Source: Flectonema sp. DT1601
Taxonomy: Eukaryota; Euglenozoa; Diplonemea; Diplonemida; Diplonemidae
Direction of reading: 5' to 3'
Assembly: GCA_964019425.1 (NCBI GenBank)
Contig: OZ025838.1
Location: 262,501 to 326,500, forward strand
Length of the DNA stretch: 64,000 nucleotides
Part shown: positions 1 to 11,366 of the stretch, in pieces
How the letters are laid out: every line of letters begins with the position of its first letter
Position numbering within the stretch: the stretch's first letter is position 1
Position numbers and translations under genes: made by a program
Notes under the pieces: generated by a model
The model's database searches: none
Told to the model about the DNA's origin: nothing
What the model saw: the letters and a program-made list of their open reading frames with translations, nothing else

Positions 1-351
1 AAGACACATCAAAGAACGAGAAAATTTCAGATTTTTGTTAGATCATATTTAAACAAGCTTCCGACCAGGAACTAGTAGGGGAGATAAAATTGATACCGCA
101 ATTAAATAAGAGTTATGGCAACGACATAAAATACACCGAACCTGTGATCTGCTCTGACCTGACTGTGCCCACGGGCGGTATAGGGATGGTCCACGAATTT
201 CGGTGAGAAACTTGTTTCCCGACTTGTGACCAAGTCGGGAACTCATACAAATATGAGGGTTCAGAGTGTAACTACTTAAAATAATAGAGGTGCACCACAG
301 CTTCAGACAGGAGACAAGAGAAATCCAACATCATGAATCTTTAGAAGAGTG

Positions 352-416
352 ATGCAGCCCAGGGCTGGGTCACCTACGCAGAGACAAGTCTCCGCTACAC
401 GTCATACCAACCAAGA
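352..416 (+). repeat. Conserved block, copy 1
   Basis: It starts with CAGGGCTGGGTCACCT and ends with TACACGTCATACCAACC. A copy of about 75-80% identity by eye lies on the minus strand at 31868-31933. The family is unknown; it could be a non-coding RNA or a fragment of a dispersed repeat. Confidence 0.45.
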
Positions 417-1222
417 TAAGGTTTGAGAGCGCAAAAACCTTCATCAGGCCTAGGGTTTGACATGAATAGATGTGGAGTGGCGAGAGCACCTCACCGTGCC
501 ACACAGTACTGTCCTATCGGTTTCTGTGTAGTAGTTTACATAATACTTTTTTTTTTCTAAAGATTAATCAGCCAAACACCTGAAAACCAAACAACGTATG
601 CCCCCCCTCCTGGGGATACTAACGAGATTGTGGTACATTCCTGCAGACAGGTATTAGAGCCTTACCTTAAATTATTACTTCCCTGGTTGAGAACCAACCC
701 ATCTCAGCCATTCCGGTGTATTTTAGACCACTTCCCTAAATATAAAGGAATTCAGTCATACAGTTGATGTAAAAACAGCAACAGTTGGTATAGGTCAATC
801 TCTCCATGCTCCTTTGGTCGTAACTTTTTAAATAATAAATATCTGCTCGAAAATAAATTATCGAATTTATAAATAAATTCAAAATAGATATTAAAGAGGG
901 GGGGAATAAAAAAAGAAATTTTTAAAAACTTATTAGTTCGTAGCATACTGTCAGTAGTGCACACGTCGCAAGGCATAGCTGCGGATGACTATGAATTAAT
1001 TTCGCAATACCTTTTTTTTTTTTTTTTTTTTTTGCATCGGTTTTTGATATGCTTTTTTGGCTTTTGGTCAAACAATGTTCCAGCTTTTGATTCAAGAGCA
1101 CCACACAAAGGAGAATACAAGAATCACCGAAAATTCACATCATCTAAATCAACCACAGCTTGTGAACACTTCAAGCACTAAGAACTAGGCAATGAAAATA
1201 ATTTTATCAGCCAAAAAGCGAA

Positions 1223-1254
<32 letters not shown>

Positions 1255-2074
1255 GAAGTAACAAAGAGAAAAAATATAAACAATAAAATATATTAAAAAA
1301 TAATAATAATAATAAATTGTGGTATTGTCTTCGTCCACCGAAACCGAACCAATAAAAAATGCTGGAGTGGCCTGCTGTCTCACATTGCACGTCGTATCGA
1401 AGGCAAACTTGACTGCAGTTGTCAACATTGGTAGTGGGTGGAAGAAGAAAAAATAAACAAAATATAAAATACCAATCCCTTTTTTTATCAATTCCTTTTT
1501 TTCTTTTTTTTTTTTTTTTTTTTTAAAAAAAAAAGGAACCAAAGCAACAAGGAATTAAACAAAAGAACAAAAAAAAATAATAAAACTAATTTTTTTTTTT
1601 TTTCAAAAAAAGGAAGGGAGGGGAAAATAATAATTTTGAAAAAAAAAAAATGGGGGAAAAAAAAAAAAATATGAATTAATGTTTGGGTAGCAAGAGGAAG
1701 AAAGGCTGCTTCAATGGCGCAGTTTTTTTTTTTTTTTTTCCTTTTTCACATGTTTTTTTTAGCCTTTAGAAAAATGACAACTGAAAGAAAAAAAAACAGT
1801 GCATCGCGGTGCTTGAAATAGCATCTCTGGAATTATTAAAAGGTACCTTTGATACCGACTATAAGCTGTTCCTAAATTATTTTACCGATGCAAAGGAAAA
1901 AGTCGCTTACGGACACTAAACCGTTTTTTTTATATTATTTTAGTTTTTAATCACTAAAAGCCAAAGAAGAAAAGAAAAAAAAAAAGAATAGTAATAATAA
2001 AATTATAGAAATAAAAATAATTTTAATTTTTTTAATTCACCTTTTTTTTTTTTTTTTTTTTTTTTGGGGTAAGG

Positions 2075-2111
<37 letters not shown>

Positions 2112-3211
2112 TATTTCTGTTCTGCTAAGTAAACCCAACTAGACAAAGCAAAAAAGCAATGCACCCTTAGACGCAAGCAGTAGTTGGGGAAGGTTACTTG
2201 GAGCGAGCAAAACTCGTCTGAAGGAAGAATATCAAGAAAAAAGAAGAAAAAAAAGAAAAAAAAAGAAAAAAAAAAGGAAGGAAAGAGCTGAACGCACACC
2301 GAAATCCTCAAGATGGGGTTCGAGAGCCTCCACAAGTGAACAAGTTTATGATGTATGATCAAGCTATTAATCCCTTTTTTTTTTTTTTTTTTTGTGTGGA
2401 TACATACCAGATCCATTAAATGAAAAAGAAAGAGGAAGAGATAAGAACATTAATTAAACAAAAACCCCTTTTACAACAAACCACCTCTCCCCGATCACTT
2501 CTCGAAAACGAAAAAAACATTATTCCCGTAGGTGACTAATGAGGTAGAAAAGAAAAAAATCAGGCTTTTATAATATGCTTGCCAACATTCTATCTTCCGC
2601 TCGAATTGACATCATCTGGTACATGAGAAAAAAAAGAGGGGAAAAAAATATATAAAAGAGAAGAGGGACAACATAAGTCGATACAACAATGCAAATTTGA
2701 AAAAAAAAAAAAAAAAAAAAAAAAATCTTTTACTAAAATGCTACCAAACTAAGGGAAAAAAAAGTTTTTTTTGGGAGGGAGAAAATCCAAAATCCAACAC
2801 AAAAAAAAGTTTCTGAAAAAGCACCTATTTGAAAAAATATATTTGTGCCGGTGATACACAAGGCATTTCGAAAAATCAATAGCACATGATAAATTTTATT
2901 TTGAAGTCTCAGTCAACCTTGTTTGATTCTTGAGCAAAAAAAAAATTTTTTTTTTTTAACCACAAAAAAAAAACACAAGGCACTTTTCATTATGAAGGCC
3001 GGCAGCTCAAGTCTAATGCAAATAGAACAAGCAGCTTCTCCCAGAGAGGAAAAAAAAAAATTAAAAAAAAAAGGAATTGTTGAATTAAATATAGTTGAAA
3101 GGAAACATGGCGTTTTAGAAGGGGAAAAAAAAAGGGGGAAAAGTGAACTCGAAATGATATAAAAGGTCCAGCAGGTGTCTTGCATTTGCTAGGAGAGAGG
3201 TCGGGGGAATC

Positions 3212-3244
<33 letters not shown>

Positions 3245-3697
3245 TAAGTGTAATCACAGTTTGATCGCGCAATCGACTAAAACAAAAAAAAAAAGAGAAA
3301 CACTTGTGGGAAGGGGAGATAATCAAAGCAGTGCATACAATAAAAAACACTGATTGAAAAAAAAGAAACCTAGTCACCCACACAAATTCAGTAGCACAAC
3401 CAAATTAATATTAGATAATGAAGCCTATAATATTGCATACCGCACATCGCTGATACAGCAAACTAAGGAATATCGAGAACTCCCTAGAGCTACGAGGCAG
3501 CAGCAACGTAAGTAGACTCAATCTTGTTAGGATTCGTCTAGAGTGTTAGTTAGTTAGGTTATCGAGTCCGACATACAATCGAGTACTGGTTAGATAGACA
3601 CGACAGGGTGGAATGGTTAAACACCTGTGAGTCCCCAATACTACAACATTATGTCGAACCTAATCCCTGAGAGGATCACTTTTTTGAGTGTCGTCGT

Positions 3698-3716
3698 CCC
3701 CCCCCCCCCCCCCCCC
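3698..3716 (+). repeat. Poly(C) tract of 19 nt
   Basis: An uninterrupted run of 19 C in otherwise AT-rich DNA. Its G-rich complement could form a quadruplex. Confidence 0.9.
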
Positions 3717-4481
3717 TAGGGGAAAAGAAAAAAAAAAAAAATAGTGGTGAATAATAACTGTTGATATATGTATTTTCTTTTTTTTTTTTTTTTTGCATTG
3801 AATCAGAGTTTCACTTGCTTTCACGAACACACTTCCGTACTGCGAGTGCGGAGAAAACGTACTTGAAAACAATTTTTCTCTATTTTTTTTTTTAAAATTT
3901 TTAAAAAAAATGGGGGGGTAAACTATTATTTTGAGCATATTTATAATGATATAAATACATGTATTGTATCAAATTTAACTAATACTAAATATCAGTAATT
4001 TATGAGACAGTGACCTAAAAAGTAACGTTAGAAAAAATGGTAAACACTCCAAAAAATGTCGTAAAAGTGGGTACCAGCTGCCTGATAACGGTATGAAAGC
4101 CCGTATCAAGGGCAGCTATAAGTAAGTAGAAAGACAATTAGGTACCCGAAAAAAAACATCCATGAGAAAAAAGAAGAAAAAAACGGGGATAAGGGTCTCA
4201 TAAAACTATGTCCTTCATTGCCGATTGGTAGTGTGGGTTTTTTTTTTGTTTTTTGTTTTTTTCTTTCTTTCTTTTTTTTTTTTTTTCCACAAAGAGGAAA
4301 TTCCAGCCTGAGGACGCCTTCAGAACTTTACTGTTAGACCAGCCACCTTTTTGCAAAGCAGTGGAACAACATACAAAAATAGAACAGATGACGTGTTTGT
4401 ATTTCTCTTCTGCAATAGAATACACCACTTGTATTATTTTTTTTTTTTAAAAAATAAATAAAACGAAATAAACAAAGAATC

Positions 4482-5732
4482 CTACACTCCGATAGCATTT
4501 TGCTGAGAAGTAGAAGGACCTTGTGTGTTGACTACTGGGATAGGACCAGCATTCAAGTCCAAGACATCACCTCTTTCACCCTTTGCAGGGAGGCAGTTGT
4601 TAAGCCATATTCTGCATCGAAATTCACGAAACGCATCCTTCAGAAGTCCCTTAAAGTCAGGACGTGCTGCTTCAGTAGAATAGTGAAAAGTTAATTTAGC
4701 ACCATCCAACTGATAGTCAGCTCTGTGAACTGTTATTGGAACAGTTTGCTGCTTGCACTGTTTTCTGATATATTGAAGTGCACTGTCTTCTGCAGCAACT
4801 AACTGTCTCCACTGTTGTAACTCATCACTGGTAGCAATCCTTGATACCCAGGACCGCTTACGTTGTGGTGCTTCTCTTGAGTCGGGGTAGCCAATCCCGA
4901 CAACTACTCCAACGTCTTGCCCCCAGTCACCTCTAATAATAACGTGTGTTCCCATCGGCATAACTGATTGTGTTGTGTAAGATCCCTCCCTTCCGTGCTT
5001 GAATCGAATCACAAGTCGAAGATCTGATTTGGGAGGAGATTTCCTTCCTGACTTTGCAATCTTTCTGAACACAGGTCTTATCGATGTTTGCGTCTCTTGT
5101 GCTGCAGGTGGTAACTGTACCTGAGCCATCTGAGGCATTTGAGCAACTGGTGACACCTGAGCGATGGGAGAGACCTGAGCAACTGGCGACACCTGCAACA
5201 CTGGTGAGACTTGTGGCACCTGTGGCACTCGAGCCACCTGCTGTGTTGGTAGCTGTAGTGGTAGTGGTGTTGATGATGATGACGATGATATAGTTCTCGA
5301 TAATGCGAGAGTTCTCTGATCAACAACAGTTTGATTGAATTGCTGGGAGTAGGTTTGATAAAGTTGCTGCGGCTGCGGCTGCGGCTGTTGCTGTGGCACA
5401 TGGACTTGTGGCTGAAGGTTTGTCCACGTCTGTCCAATTGGAAGAGCAGGTACAAATCCAACTTGCGGTTGGTGTTGTTGATGCATCTGCTGCTTCTGCT
5501 GGTGCACAGTGATAGACTGCCCACAGCCACAGGCACAAACTTCCGATACCATTGGGGGTGTTGAAGTTCCGCTACGGCTTGATGAGCAGCCATCATCTTC
5601 ACTCTCAAGTAGTCTTGCAAAGGTCTGTGCGACTCTCTGAGTAACTACCTGCTGCTGTACTCGCTGCTGTACTGCCAAGGCTGGATGTGTTACAGGAACT
5701 TCACCATAAGGGCTGTGGGTGGTTACGGTCAT
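4482..5732 (-). CDS. PSP1 C-terminal domain protein
   Basis: A single uninterrupted frame of 416 aa starting at ATG and ending in TAG. Residues 1-235 are low-complexity: Gln-rich stretches, a Cys-rich ACGCGQ motif, and a run of QVSPV-like pentapeptide repeats near residues 165-208. From about residue 239 to 385 it matches the PSP1 C-terminal conserved region, with RLVIRFKHGR, GDWGQDVGVVVG, ITVHRADYQLDG, LTFHYS and FREFRCRIW. PSP1-domain proteins occur in bacteria and many protists; the domain is linked to multiprotein complexes and, in yeast PSP1, to suppression of DNA polymerase alpha mutants, but its biochemical activity is not settled. The disordered Gln/Pro/Val-rich N-terminus looks like a protein-interaction tail. 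No intron is needed to keep the domain in frame. The domain call is confident; the cellular role is not. Confidence 0.85.
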   Translation of the reverse strand: MTVTTHSPYGEVPVTHPALAVQQRVQQQVVTQRVAQTFARLLESEDDGCSSSRSGTSTPPMVSEVCACGCGQSITVHQQKQQMHQQHQPQVGFVPALPIGQTWTNLQPQVHVPQQQPQPQPQQLYQTYSQQFNQTVVDQRTLALSRTISSSSSSTPLPLQLPTQQVARVPQVPQVSPVLQVSPVAQVSPIAQVSPVAQMPQMAQVQLPPAAQETQTSIRPVFRKIAKSGRKSPPKSDLRLVIRFKHGREGSYTTQSVMPMGTHVIIRGDWGQDVGVVVGIGYPDSREAPQRKRSWVSRIATSDELQQWRQLVAAEDSALQYIRKQCKQQTVPITVHRADYQLDGAKLTFHYSTEAARPDFKGLLKDAFREFRCRIWLNNCLPAKGERGDVLDLNAGPIPVVNTQGPSTSQQNAIGV

Positions 5733-6510
5733 AGTTGTGAGTAAGGTTTAAAAAGAAAAAGCGCGCGACGGCTTTTCTAGTTGGGAGGGAACTTGATATG
5801 AATAAAACCAATAACACTATACTGTACTAACATAAACGACATTACTTCTCTATTTCGAAGCAGAACATATTTTGTGTGCAGACATTCTGGTTGACATAAT
5901 TAATTAGAAAACGACGACTATTTTAAAAAAAAAAAATAGTTAAAAAAAAACTTATTTAAGTCAAAAAAAAAATCGAGAGAGAAGCAAAGTACTCCAGCAG
6001 CTATTCCTCCCTCGCTATGTTATTTTTTTTTTTTTTTTTTTTTTTCCCTCCTTTTTTTTTTTTTTTGTTGAATTCCCAGCTTTTGATTTTTTTTGCAATA
6101 CACACGCAGTGTGCGTGCTAAAGGTATTGCAATATTAGTCTTCGGGCATCATTATTTCAGAACATAGTCCAAAAATGTAATGCCAACTTCCTAATTCCTA
6201 TTTTTCTTGGCTTTCGTTCTGCCTTCGGTTTCAGAAGGGGGAAAAGAAAAAAAAATTGTATTACAGGAAAAGATACAACGTAAAAAAGAAAACAACAAAT
6301 GAACAAAAAAAAAGTGGGGGATCGGTGGGTGATTAAATAAAAAAATCAAAATCAAAACCGTACTTCAAGTAAACTACAAAACCTTTTTTTTTTTTTGTAA
6401 GAAAAGTAAAAAAGAGGTGGAAAAAAAGGGGGGTGAGGGGTGCAAGAGCTAACATTTACAAACAACTGTTCCGCTTAAACAGAGCACAGGACTATTTTTT
6501 TTTTTACTCA

Positions 6511-6610
6511 CACTTTAGTCTTGTTTGTGCACAACCAATACAAAATTCTTATAAAAAAGAATAGGTTAAGTTACGCTGCCAAGATTTCTATTTTCTACCG
6601 AACAATAGTT
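6511..6610 (+). repeat. Conserved intergenic block G, copy 1
   Basis: Shares CTCACACTTT, TTGTGC-CAACC, a TATAAA element and GTTACGCTGCCA, in the same order and spacing, with 15969-16070. Both copies lie 0.5-0.9 kb upstream of a minus-strand gene (PSP1-domain and kelch). It could be a regulatory block, a small RNA gene or an old repeat. Confidence 0.5.
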
Positions 6611-6803
6611 TGCAGGGATAACAACAAAAAAAAAAAAAAAAAAAAAAGCACTAAAAAAAAAAAAAGTCAAGAATTTAACAACAATCCCATAAAGGTCATC
6701 TCTACTCATTGTAAGGTATTTCCCACACTTTTGTTTCTCAAAAATATCAGTCCTTCCTACAAGATACGAATTATGTTGCCTATCCAGATAGTCAACAAGT
6801 CTG

Positions 6804-6880
6804 ATGAGAACTGATGACCGCAGGGATCTAACTCACAGTAGCAGAGGACCCAATCATGAAGACCTTGTGTTCATAATTAC
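6804..6880 (+). repeat. Conserved intergenic block H, copy 1
   Basis: Begins AACTGATGAC and contains GGACCCAATC followed by GAAGA, matching 10866-10935 in order and spacing at roughly 70% identity. The TGATGA resembles a snoRNA C box, but no clear D box follows. Confidence 0.35.
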
Positions 6881-7667
6881 CAATTTATTCTTGATTTCGC
6901 AAATACTAATTTAACATCCGTTAAAGTGAACTATAATTAGGTTTCGAGAGTAATCCATACACCTTTTACTTCCATTCTCTCATCATCAGTTATGGTGTAG
7001 AGACAATCAGCGAGAAGTGAGGGAAAAGTAAAGTAAACCCAACCCCCCCCCACTATCGAACCTTTTTTAATAAAAAAAGAACAGAAACTGGGGAGGGAGA
7101 GAATACGTCACTATTTAAAAAGTCGACTCTTTTCCTACAGCAGAGGTGGTTGTTGTTTTTTATTTTTTTTTTTTTTTTTTTTTTTCGTAGCTGAACAATC
7201 ACCACCAGTGAAATGCTTTTATTCGTTGCTTGGTCGAATCGTATGGACTTTTCTTGTTCTTTTTTTTTACTTTCTTTTTTTAAAAAAAAAAAAAAATTCT
7301 TCTCATTCCTTAAACCCAAAATCTTTCGTGGGTTCAGAACGAGGAATATCACCTCGGAGCTCAAATGGAGCGATGGAGCTCACCCTGAAGGCGGCAAGAG
7401 TATCTGCCCCAATTTGGGGTTGGTTGAAATATTTGCATATATTTATGTACCGGAGTTAACTAAAATAAACGTTAGTCATGATACAATTTGACTATAAAAG
7501 GTAATGTTAGTATAAAGCATTGAAAGGGTTGTTTGAATTTGAAATTTTTAAAAAATACCAACTGCAATTACATTACATTAACATAAAACAATAATTTAAT
7601 AAAATCTGTTAAAGACACAGTGAACTGTGGTTAACCTTTTTTGAAGTAATTTTATGTTAGGAGGGGG

Positions 7668-7775
7668 GTAACTTGATACTAATATTAAATGGAAAGCAAC
7701 TTGAAAACTGGCTATAACAAGAATAGGGTTCGGCCAAACCTGGTTGCAATATAAGAAAATCAACAATCGGGGGGG
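7668..7775 (+). repeat. Conserved intergenic repeat F, copy 1
   Basis: About 105 nt starting GTAACTTGATACT and containing AGGGTTCGGCCAAACCTGG. Two further copies lie at 8441 and 10119, so the three surround the adenosine kinase gene. All are on the same strand. Confidence 0.6.
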
Positions 7776-8440
7776 TGATACTTTTGACAATGCAAAAAAA
7801 CAGTAACAACTTTAGGGTATTAAAACAAAATTAATATCAAGTACCTGACTGAAAAAATATTTGTAGTTGCTAAGTATGTTTGTAACTTTTTGTTGGAGGG
7901 AAAAAAAAAAGAACGTTACAGTTGTTGAGGCTCACTTTTTTTTTTTTCAAGAAAAAAAAAAGTGGCGAAAATGGGGAAAGGAAAGAAAAATTAAACAGGC
8001 AAATCTCGCAAAAACTTTTTTTTTTTTTCTTTCTCCATCTTCCCCCAGACTAAAAAGGAAAGAAGTTACGCGGACACTGTTGTCCGCATCCCGCCCTTCC
8101 TACTGTAATTTGCTTCTTTCTTTTCCGTTCTTTTTTCTTTTTACTGTTTTTTTTTTTTTTTTCTTTATATGTCTCCTTGTCACTTAACCAACTCAGCAAG
8201 CCAAAAAACTAAGTGCGGCTTGCTAACTAGTAACTCGAAGTCACTGGCTATTGCGATAACACGCAACAGACGGCTGGATTGTATTCCTTTGAACAATAGG
8301 AAGGAGCTCAAGGCGTATCCATGCATGCCCTTGCTCCAGTTCCAGGGTTTGATGAGCTGCTTTAGTTTAGTTTAGATTGTTTAAAACTGGTAATCAAATT
8401 AAAAAGGATTCAAGTGAGGACTTAATTATCTCGTAAAAGG

Positions 8441-8546
8441 GTAACTTGATACGATGATTAAATATAAAACAACTACTAAAACGAATATAGGGTTCAGCCA
8501 AACCTGATGCAATGAAAAGAGACCAACAGTTGGCATCGACATACAG
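8441..8546 (+). repeat. Conserved intergenic repeat F, copy 2
   Basis: Copy of the F repeat about 80 nt beyond the stop codon of the adenosine kinase gene. It shares GTAACTTGATAC, GATTAAATATAAA, AGGGTTCAGCCAAACCT and GAAAAGAGACCAACAGT with copy 3. Confidence 0.6.
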
Positions 8547-8624
8547 CTTCGTATTTCTCGCAAGGGGACACAAGAATTATTCCTTTTAAGTATCAAACAC
8601 TTCAATAAGAAAGTGAATTACATA

Positions 8625-10065
8625 CTACGAAGTGTTCATAGCATAGGCAGCAGAAGCAGATATAGAGAGCGCCCGATTACGAAGTGCTGGAGGTTCCTCA
8701 TAAGATTCTTCATCATCATCAGTATCGCTATCCATACTCGCTAGTTCTCGTACTAAGTCAAGTTCTCTCTTCTGTTTGTTTATTAGGGTGTTTATTACTT
8801 CTATTGAACAATACACGATACTGAACTAACATAAAATGACATACCTCTGGGAGAGTGCAACCGCTGGTCTTCAGCATTTCTTTTGCAGCTTTTTGCCCAT
8901 ATGACACACAGTGAGGGAGTTCTGCTCCGAGAGAGAGCTGTGAAAGAAATCCACCTACAAAGGCATCACCTGAACCATTAGTGTCAACGATCTCAGATAC
9001 ATCCATGTATGGAGTTGGGAATAACTGTACTGTACCTTGTCTTGCAAGAATGGTTGGGTTAGCTCCTTGAGTAAGAACTACTACTCGAGCTCTGTCAGGA
9101 TCCGCAAGGTACTGAAGAGATATTCTTAAAGCGATCGCCACAACCTTCACATCAACAGATGAATCAACGACACCTAACTGTCTAGTTACTTCATTAATTT
9201 CTGTAGTAACATCCCATTCAAAAGCCTCTGCAAATGCAATTGCTTCTTCCCCATTACCAAACAGGTAGTGGGTGTATGGCAATACTCTTTTCCAATGCCG
9301 CTTATGTAGACCTGGAACAAACGCTGCACTTATATTCATACAAAAGTATTTTATCTCAGAATGAGCGTACAATGCTAGTTTGAATATAGCATCTGGAGAA
9401 GCATTAAATACGAAACCTTCACAATAAAACATCGATGCTTCAATTATCGATTGTAAGACGGTGTCGTTATGTTCAAGTGTCGAATCTGAAAAGTGTATCG
9501 ACGCTCCCAAATCAGCAATAAGAGATCGCTGCTGTTCTGCTATCAAAACAGCACAGGTTCCTGTGTTAAGAGTTGGATGAATTAATGGAGGGAATAGCAA
9601 CCCGTCAATTTGAGATTCTGTCCGAAGAGCGTTTCCGTATTCGTCGTCACCAACCGTACCTAAAAAAGTTGTCGCGCCCGGTACTTGTGATATCCACTGG
9701 ATGACTCTCATTGTATTAAGACAACTACCTCCGGGTACTTTTGTAACATCTATTTTATTACTTTTTAAAAAGGTGAATACCTCTTTGTGTCTTGGTTCAC
9801 ACACACACGCGCCATTATACTCTAACTCGTACTTGTCGAGGTAACCAATATCAACCGTGGAGCAGACATCTAGGAGGGGGTTTCCAAGACCTACTATTCG
9901 CATTAATCTATTTCCTTTTTCATTTTTTAAATACGATGGAAAACCTTTTCCTGAAATTCTTTTAGCAAATCGTTTTGCATTCTCCAGCAGAATATCACCT
10001 GCTGTGGCTTCACTTGCCCCCTGCGGCATTGGAATATTCTCTAAGCCGTCGCTTTGTAAAGACAT
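8625..10065 (-). CDS. Adenosine kinase (PfkB family), two exons
   Basis: Phosphorylates adenosine to AMP with ATP in purine salvage. Exon 1 is 10065-8845 (407 codons) and exon 2 is 8771-8625; the 73-nt intron has a GTATGT donor and an AACAG acceptor and joins in phase 0, giving 455 aa. Family marks in order: GLGNPLLDV near residue 57, GGSCLN near 111, FLGTVGDDEYG, the adenosine-kinase-type TGTCAVLI, and the PfkB signature DTNGSGDAFVGGF near residues 357-369, whose Asp is the catalytic base. Usual length is about 345 aa. The extra residues are an N-terminal extension of about 50 aa before the first strand and a C-terminal tail in exon 2 that is strongly acidic (DSDTDDDEESYEE) and then Ser/Ala-rich. 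Ending in exon 1 by reading into the intron would lose this tail. A ribokinase or fructokinase is less likely because of TGTCAV. Confidence 0.92.
8772..8844 (-). other. Spliceosomal intron, adenosine kinase gene
   Basis: 73 nt, GTATGTCATT at the donor and AAACAAACAG at the acceptor, with CCTAAT about 14 nt before the end as a possible branch region. Removing it keeps phase 0 between codon 407 and an acidic tail exon. Confidence 0.85.
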
Positions 10066-10118
10066 TATTATTTATATTTATTCCCTTTTTTTTTTTTTCA
10101 CTCTGTGTTTTGGTGGGG

Positions 10119-10230
10119 GCAACTTGATACTATGATTAAATATAAAGCAACTTGAAACTGGCAAAAACGAATACAGGGTTCGGTCAAACGGTGGTTGCAA
10201 TGAAAAGAGACCAACAGTCAGTATCGATAA
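10119..10230 (+). repeat. Conserved intergenic repeat F, copy 3
   Basis: Copy of the F repeat about 50 nt upstream of the adenosine kinase start codon: AACTTGATACTATG, GATTAAATATAAAGCAACTT, GGGTTCGG and GAAAAGAGACCAACAGT. Its closeness to the start suggests a promoter or untranslated-leader role, but the copy 3' of the gene argues for a general dispersed element. Confidence 0.6.
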
Positions 10231-10865
10231 AATCTCATATGTGCTGTCGAATATGGGGATTCGGAGGCTACGTACTACAGATTGAGCGCCTCATGCCCTG
10301 GAGAAAACAAATCGAATTACAATTATTCAATACCAACATCCTCGGACGATCTAAGGAAGTGGTCCCCGTCAATCGAATACAACTCACATGACATAAGTCA
10401 GAGTGTTAACCATGGAGAGGAATAATGGAATTAAATAATCTTTCTGTATGTAAAGGTTAAAATAAATGGTAAGAGAATTACTAACACTTTTCTGTCAACT
10501 AAGAAGTACAAACTCTAAGGGGTTGAGATTTTTTTTTTTTTTCAGGTGGTTTTTTTTTTTTTTCTTTTCTTTTCGTTCCTTTTTTTTTTTTTTTTTTTTT
10601 GTTAACTCAATTCATTCGATGGGTCGGGAGGAAAAAAATTATTTTTTTTCGAGGGAAATATTGCAATCTAAGAGAGTGTTCTGGATGTTGTTTTCTTGTT
10701 TGTTTGTTTGGTTTCTTTCTCTAAATTTTAATCTACATATTTTTGCTTTTTTTTCTTTTTTTTTTTTTTTAACTTTGTAATTTTTTAACATTTCCCAGCT
10801 AATATAATTCCAGTGGACGACTCAAAGAAGTTTCGATTAATATTAGTTAGTTAGCAAAATACAAA

Positions 10866-10935
10866 CTGATGACTACGAGGGGTCTGGGTAGCCCGCATCA
10901 GTAAGGACCCAATCGCGAAGATTGTAGTTTCATAG
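10866..10935 (+). repeat. Conserved intergenic block H, copy 2
   Basis: Pairs with 6804-6880; shares AACTGATGAC, GGACCCAATC and TTCATA in register. Confidence 0.35.
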
Positions 10936-11366
10936 TATATTTGGAAGGCTTTTTTCTTGGAAACAACAAAAAAAAAAAACATTTTTTTCTCTCTATTCGT
11001 CAGCAAAGACAAGTGAGTGGCGTAGATGAGCTCTACACAAAAAGCTCCAATACAGGGGAAAAAAAAGAGAGAAAAAAAAAAAAATATAATACTGTTTCTT
11101 ATTGTTGTTATTGTTTGTTTTATTTCTATCTTTTTTTTTTTTTTCCAATCACTTTCTAGGAATTAAATGCTATGTACTTTAATAGATTTATCCCAATTAA
11201 GTACCCTTAGGATGTACAATGTTGTTGAAGCACAACAGACTCAACTCCAAGAGAGAATTTAAAAAAAAAAAAAAAAAAAAATCAGGAGCAACCCGAATTC
11301 CAAATGAGAAAGACGAGGATGAAAAAAAACAAAATCGCGCAGACTTATTCCAGCACACCCAGTGTT

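Larger units (their letters stand above)
1..4481. other. AT-rich intergenic DNA, no convincing gene
   Basis: This stretch is dominated by A and T runs of 10-30 nt and has no reading frame with believable composition; the open frames are mostly poly-Lys or poly-Phe products of homopolymers. It contains a C-tract near 3.7 kb and one block at 352-416 that recurs at 31.9 kb on the other strand. The first 500 bases are less AT-rich and could hold the edge of a gene or non-coding RNA lying outside the window, but I see no support for a specific one. Confidence 0.6.
5733..8624. other. Intergenic DNA with short conserved blocks
   Basis: 2.9 kb between the PSP1-domain gene and the adenosine kinase gene. 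It is rich in A and T runs and holds no frame of believable composition. It carries three short recurring blocks, annotated separately (6511-6610, 6804-6880, 7668-7775), plus one at 8441-8546. Confidence 0.6.
10066..11366. other. Intergenic DNA, no gene seen
   Basis: 1.3 kb between the adenosine kinase start and the kelch gene stop. It holds F copy 3, H copy 2 and many T runs. The open frames are homopolymer products. Confidence 0.6.

Noticed and set aside
957-3185. Short frames around poly-A/T runs
   Set aside because: The translations are mostly poly-Lys or poly-Phe and arise from homopolymers on both strands.
5078-5620. 180-aa minus-strand frame inside the PSP1-domain gene
   Set aside because: It is a frame-shifted reading of the Gln/Pro/Val-rich repeats and has His/Ser/Arg low complexity only.
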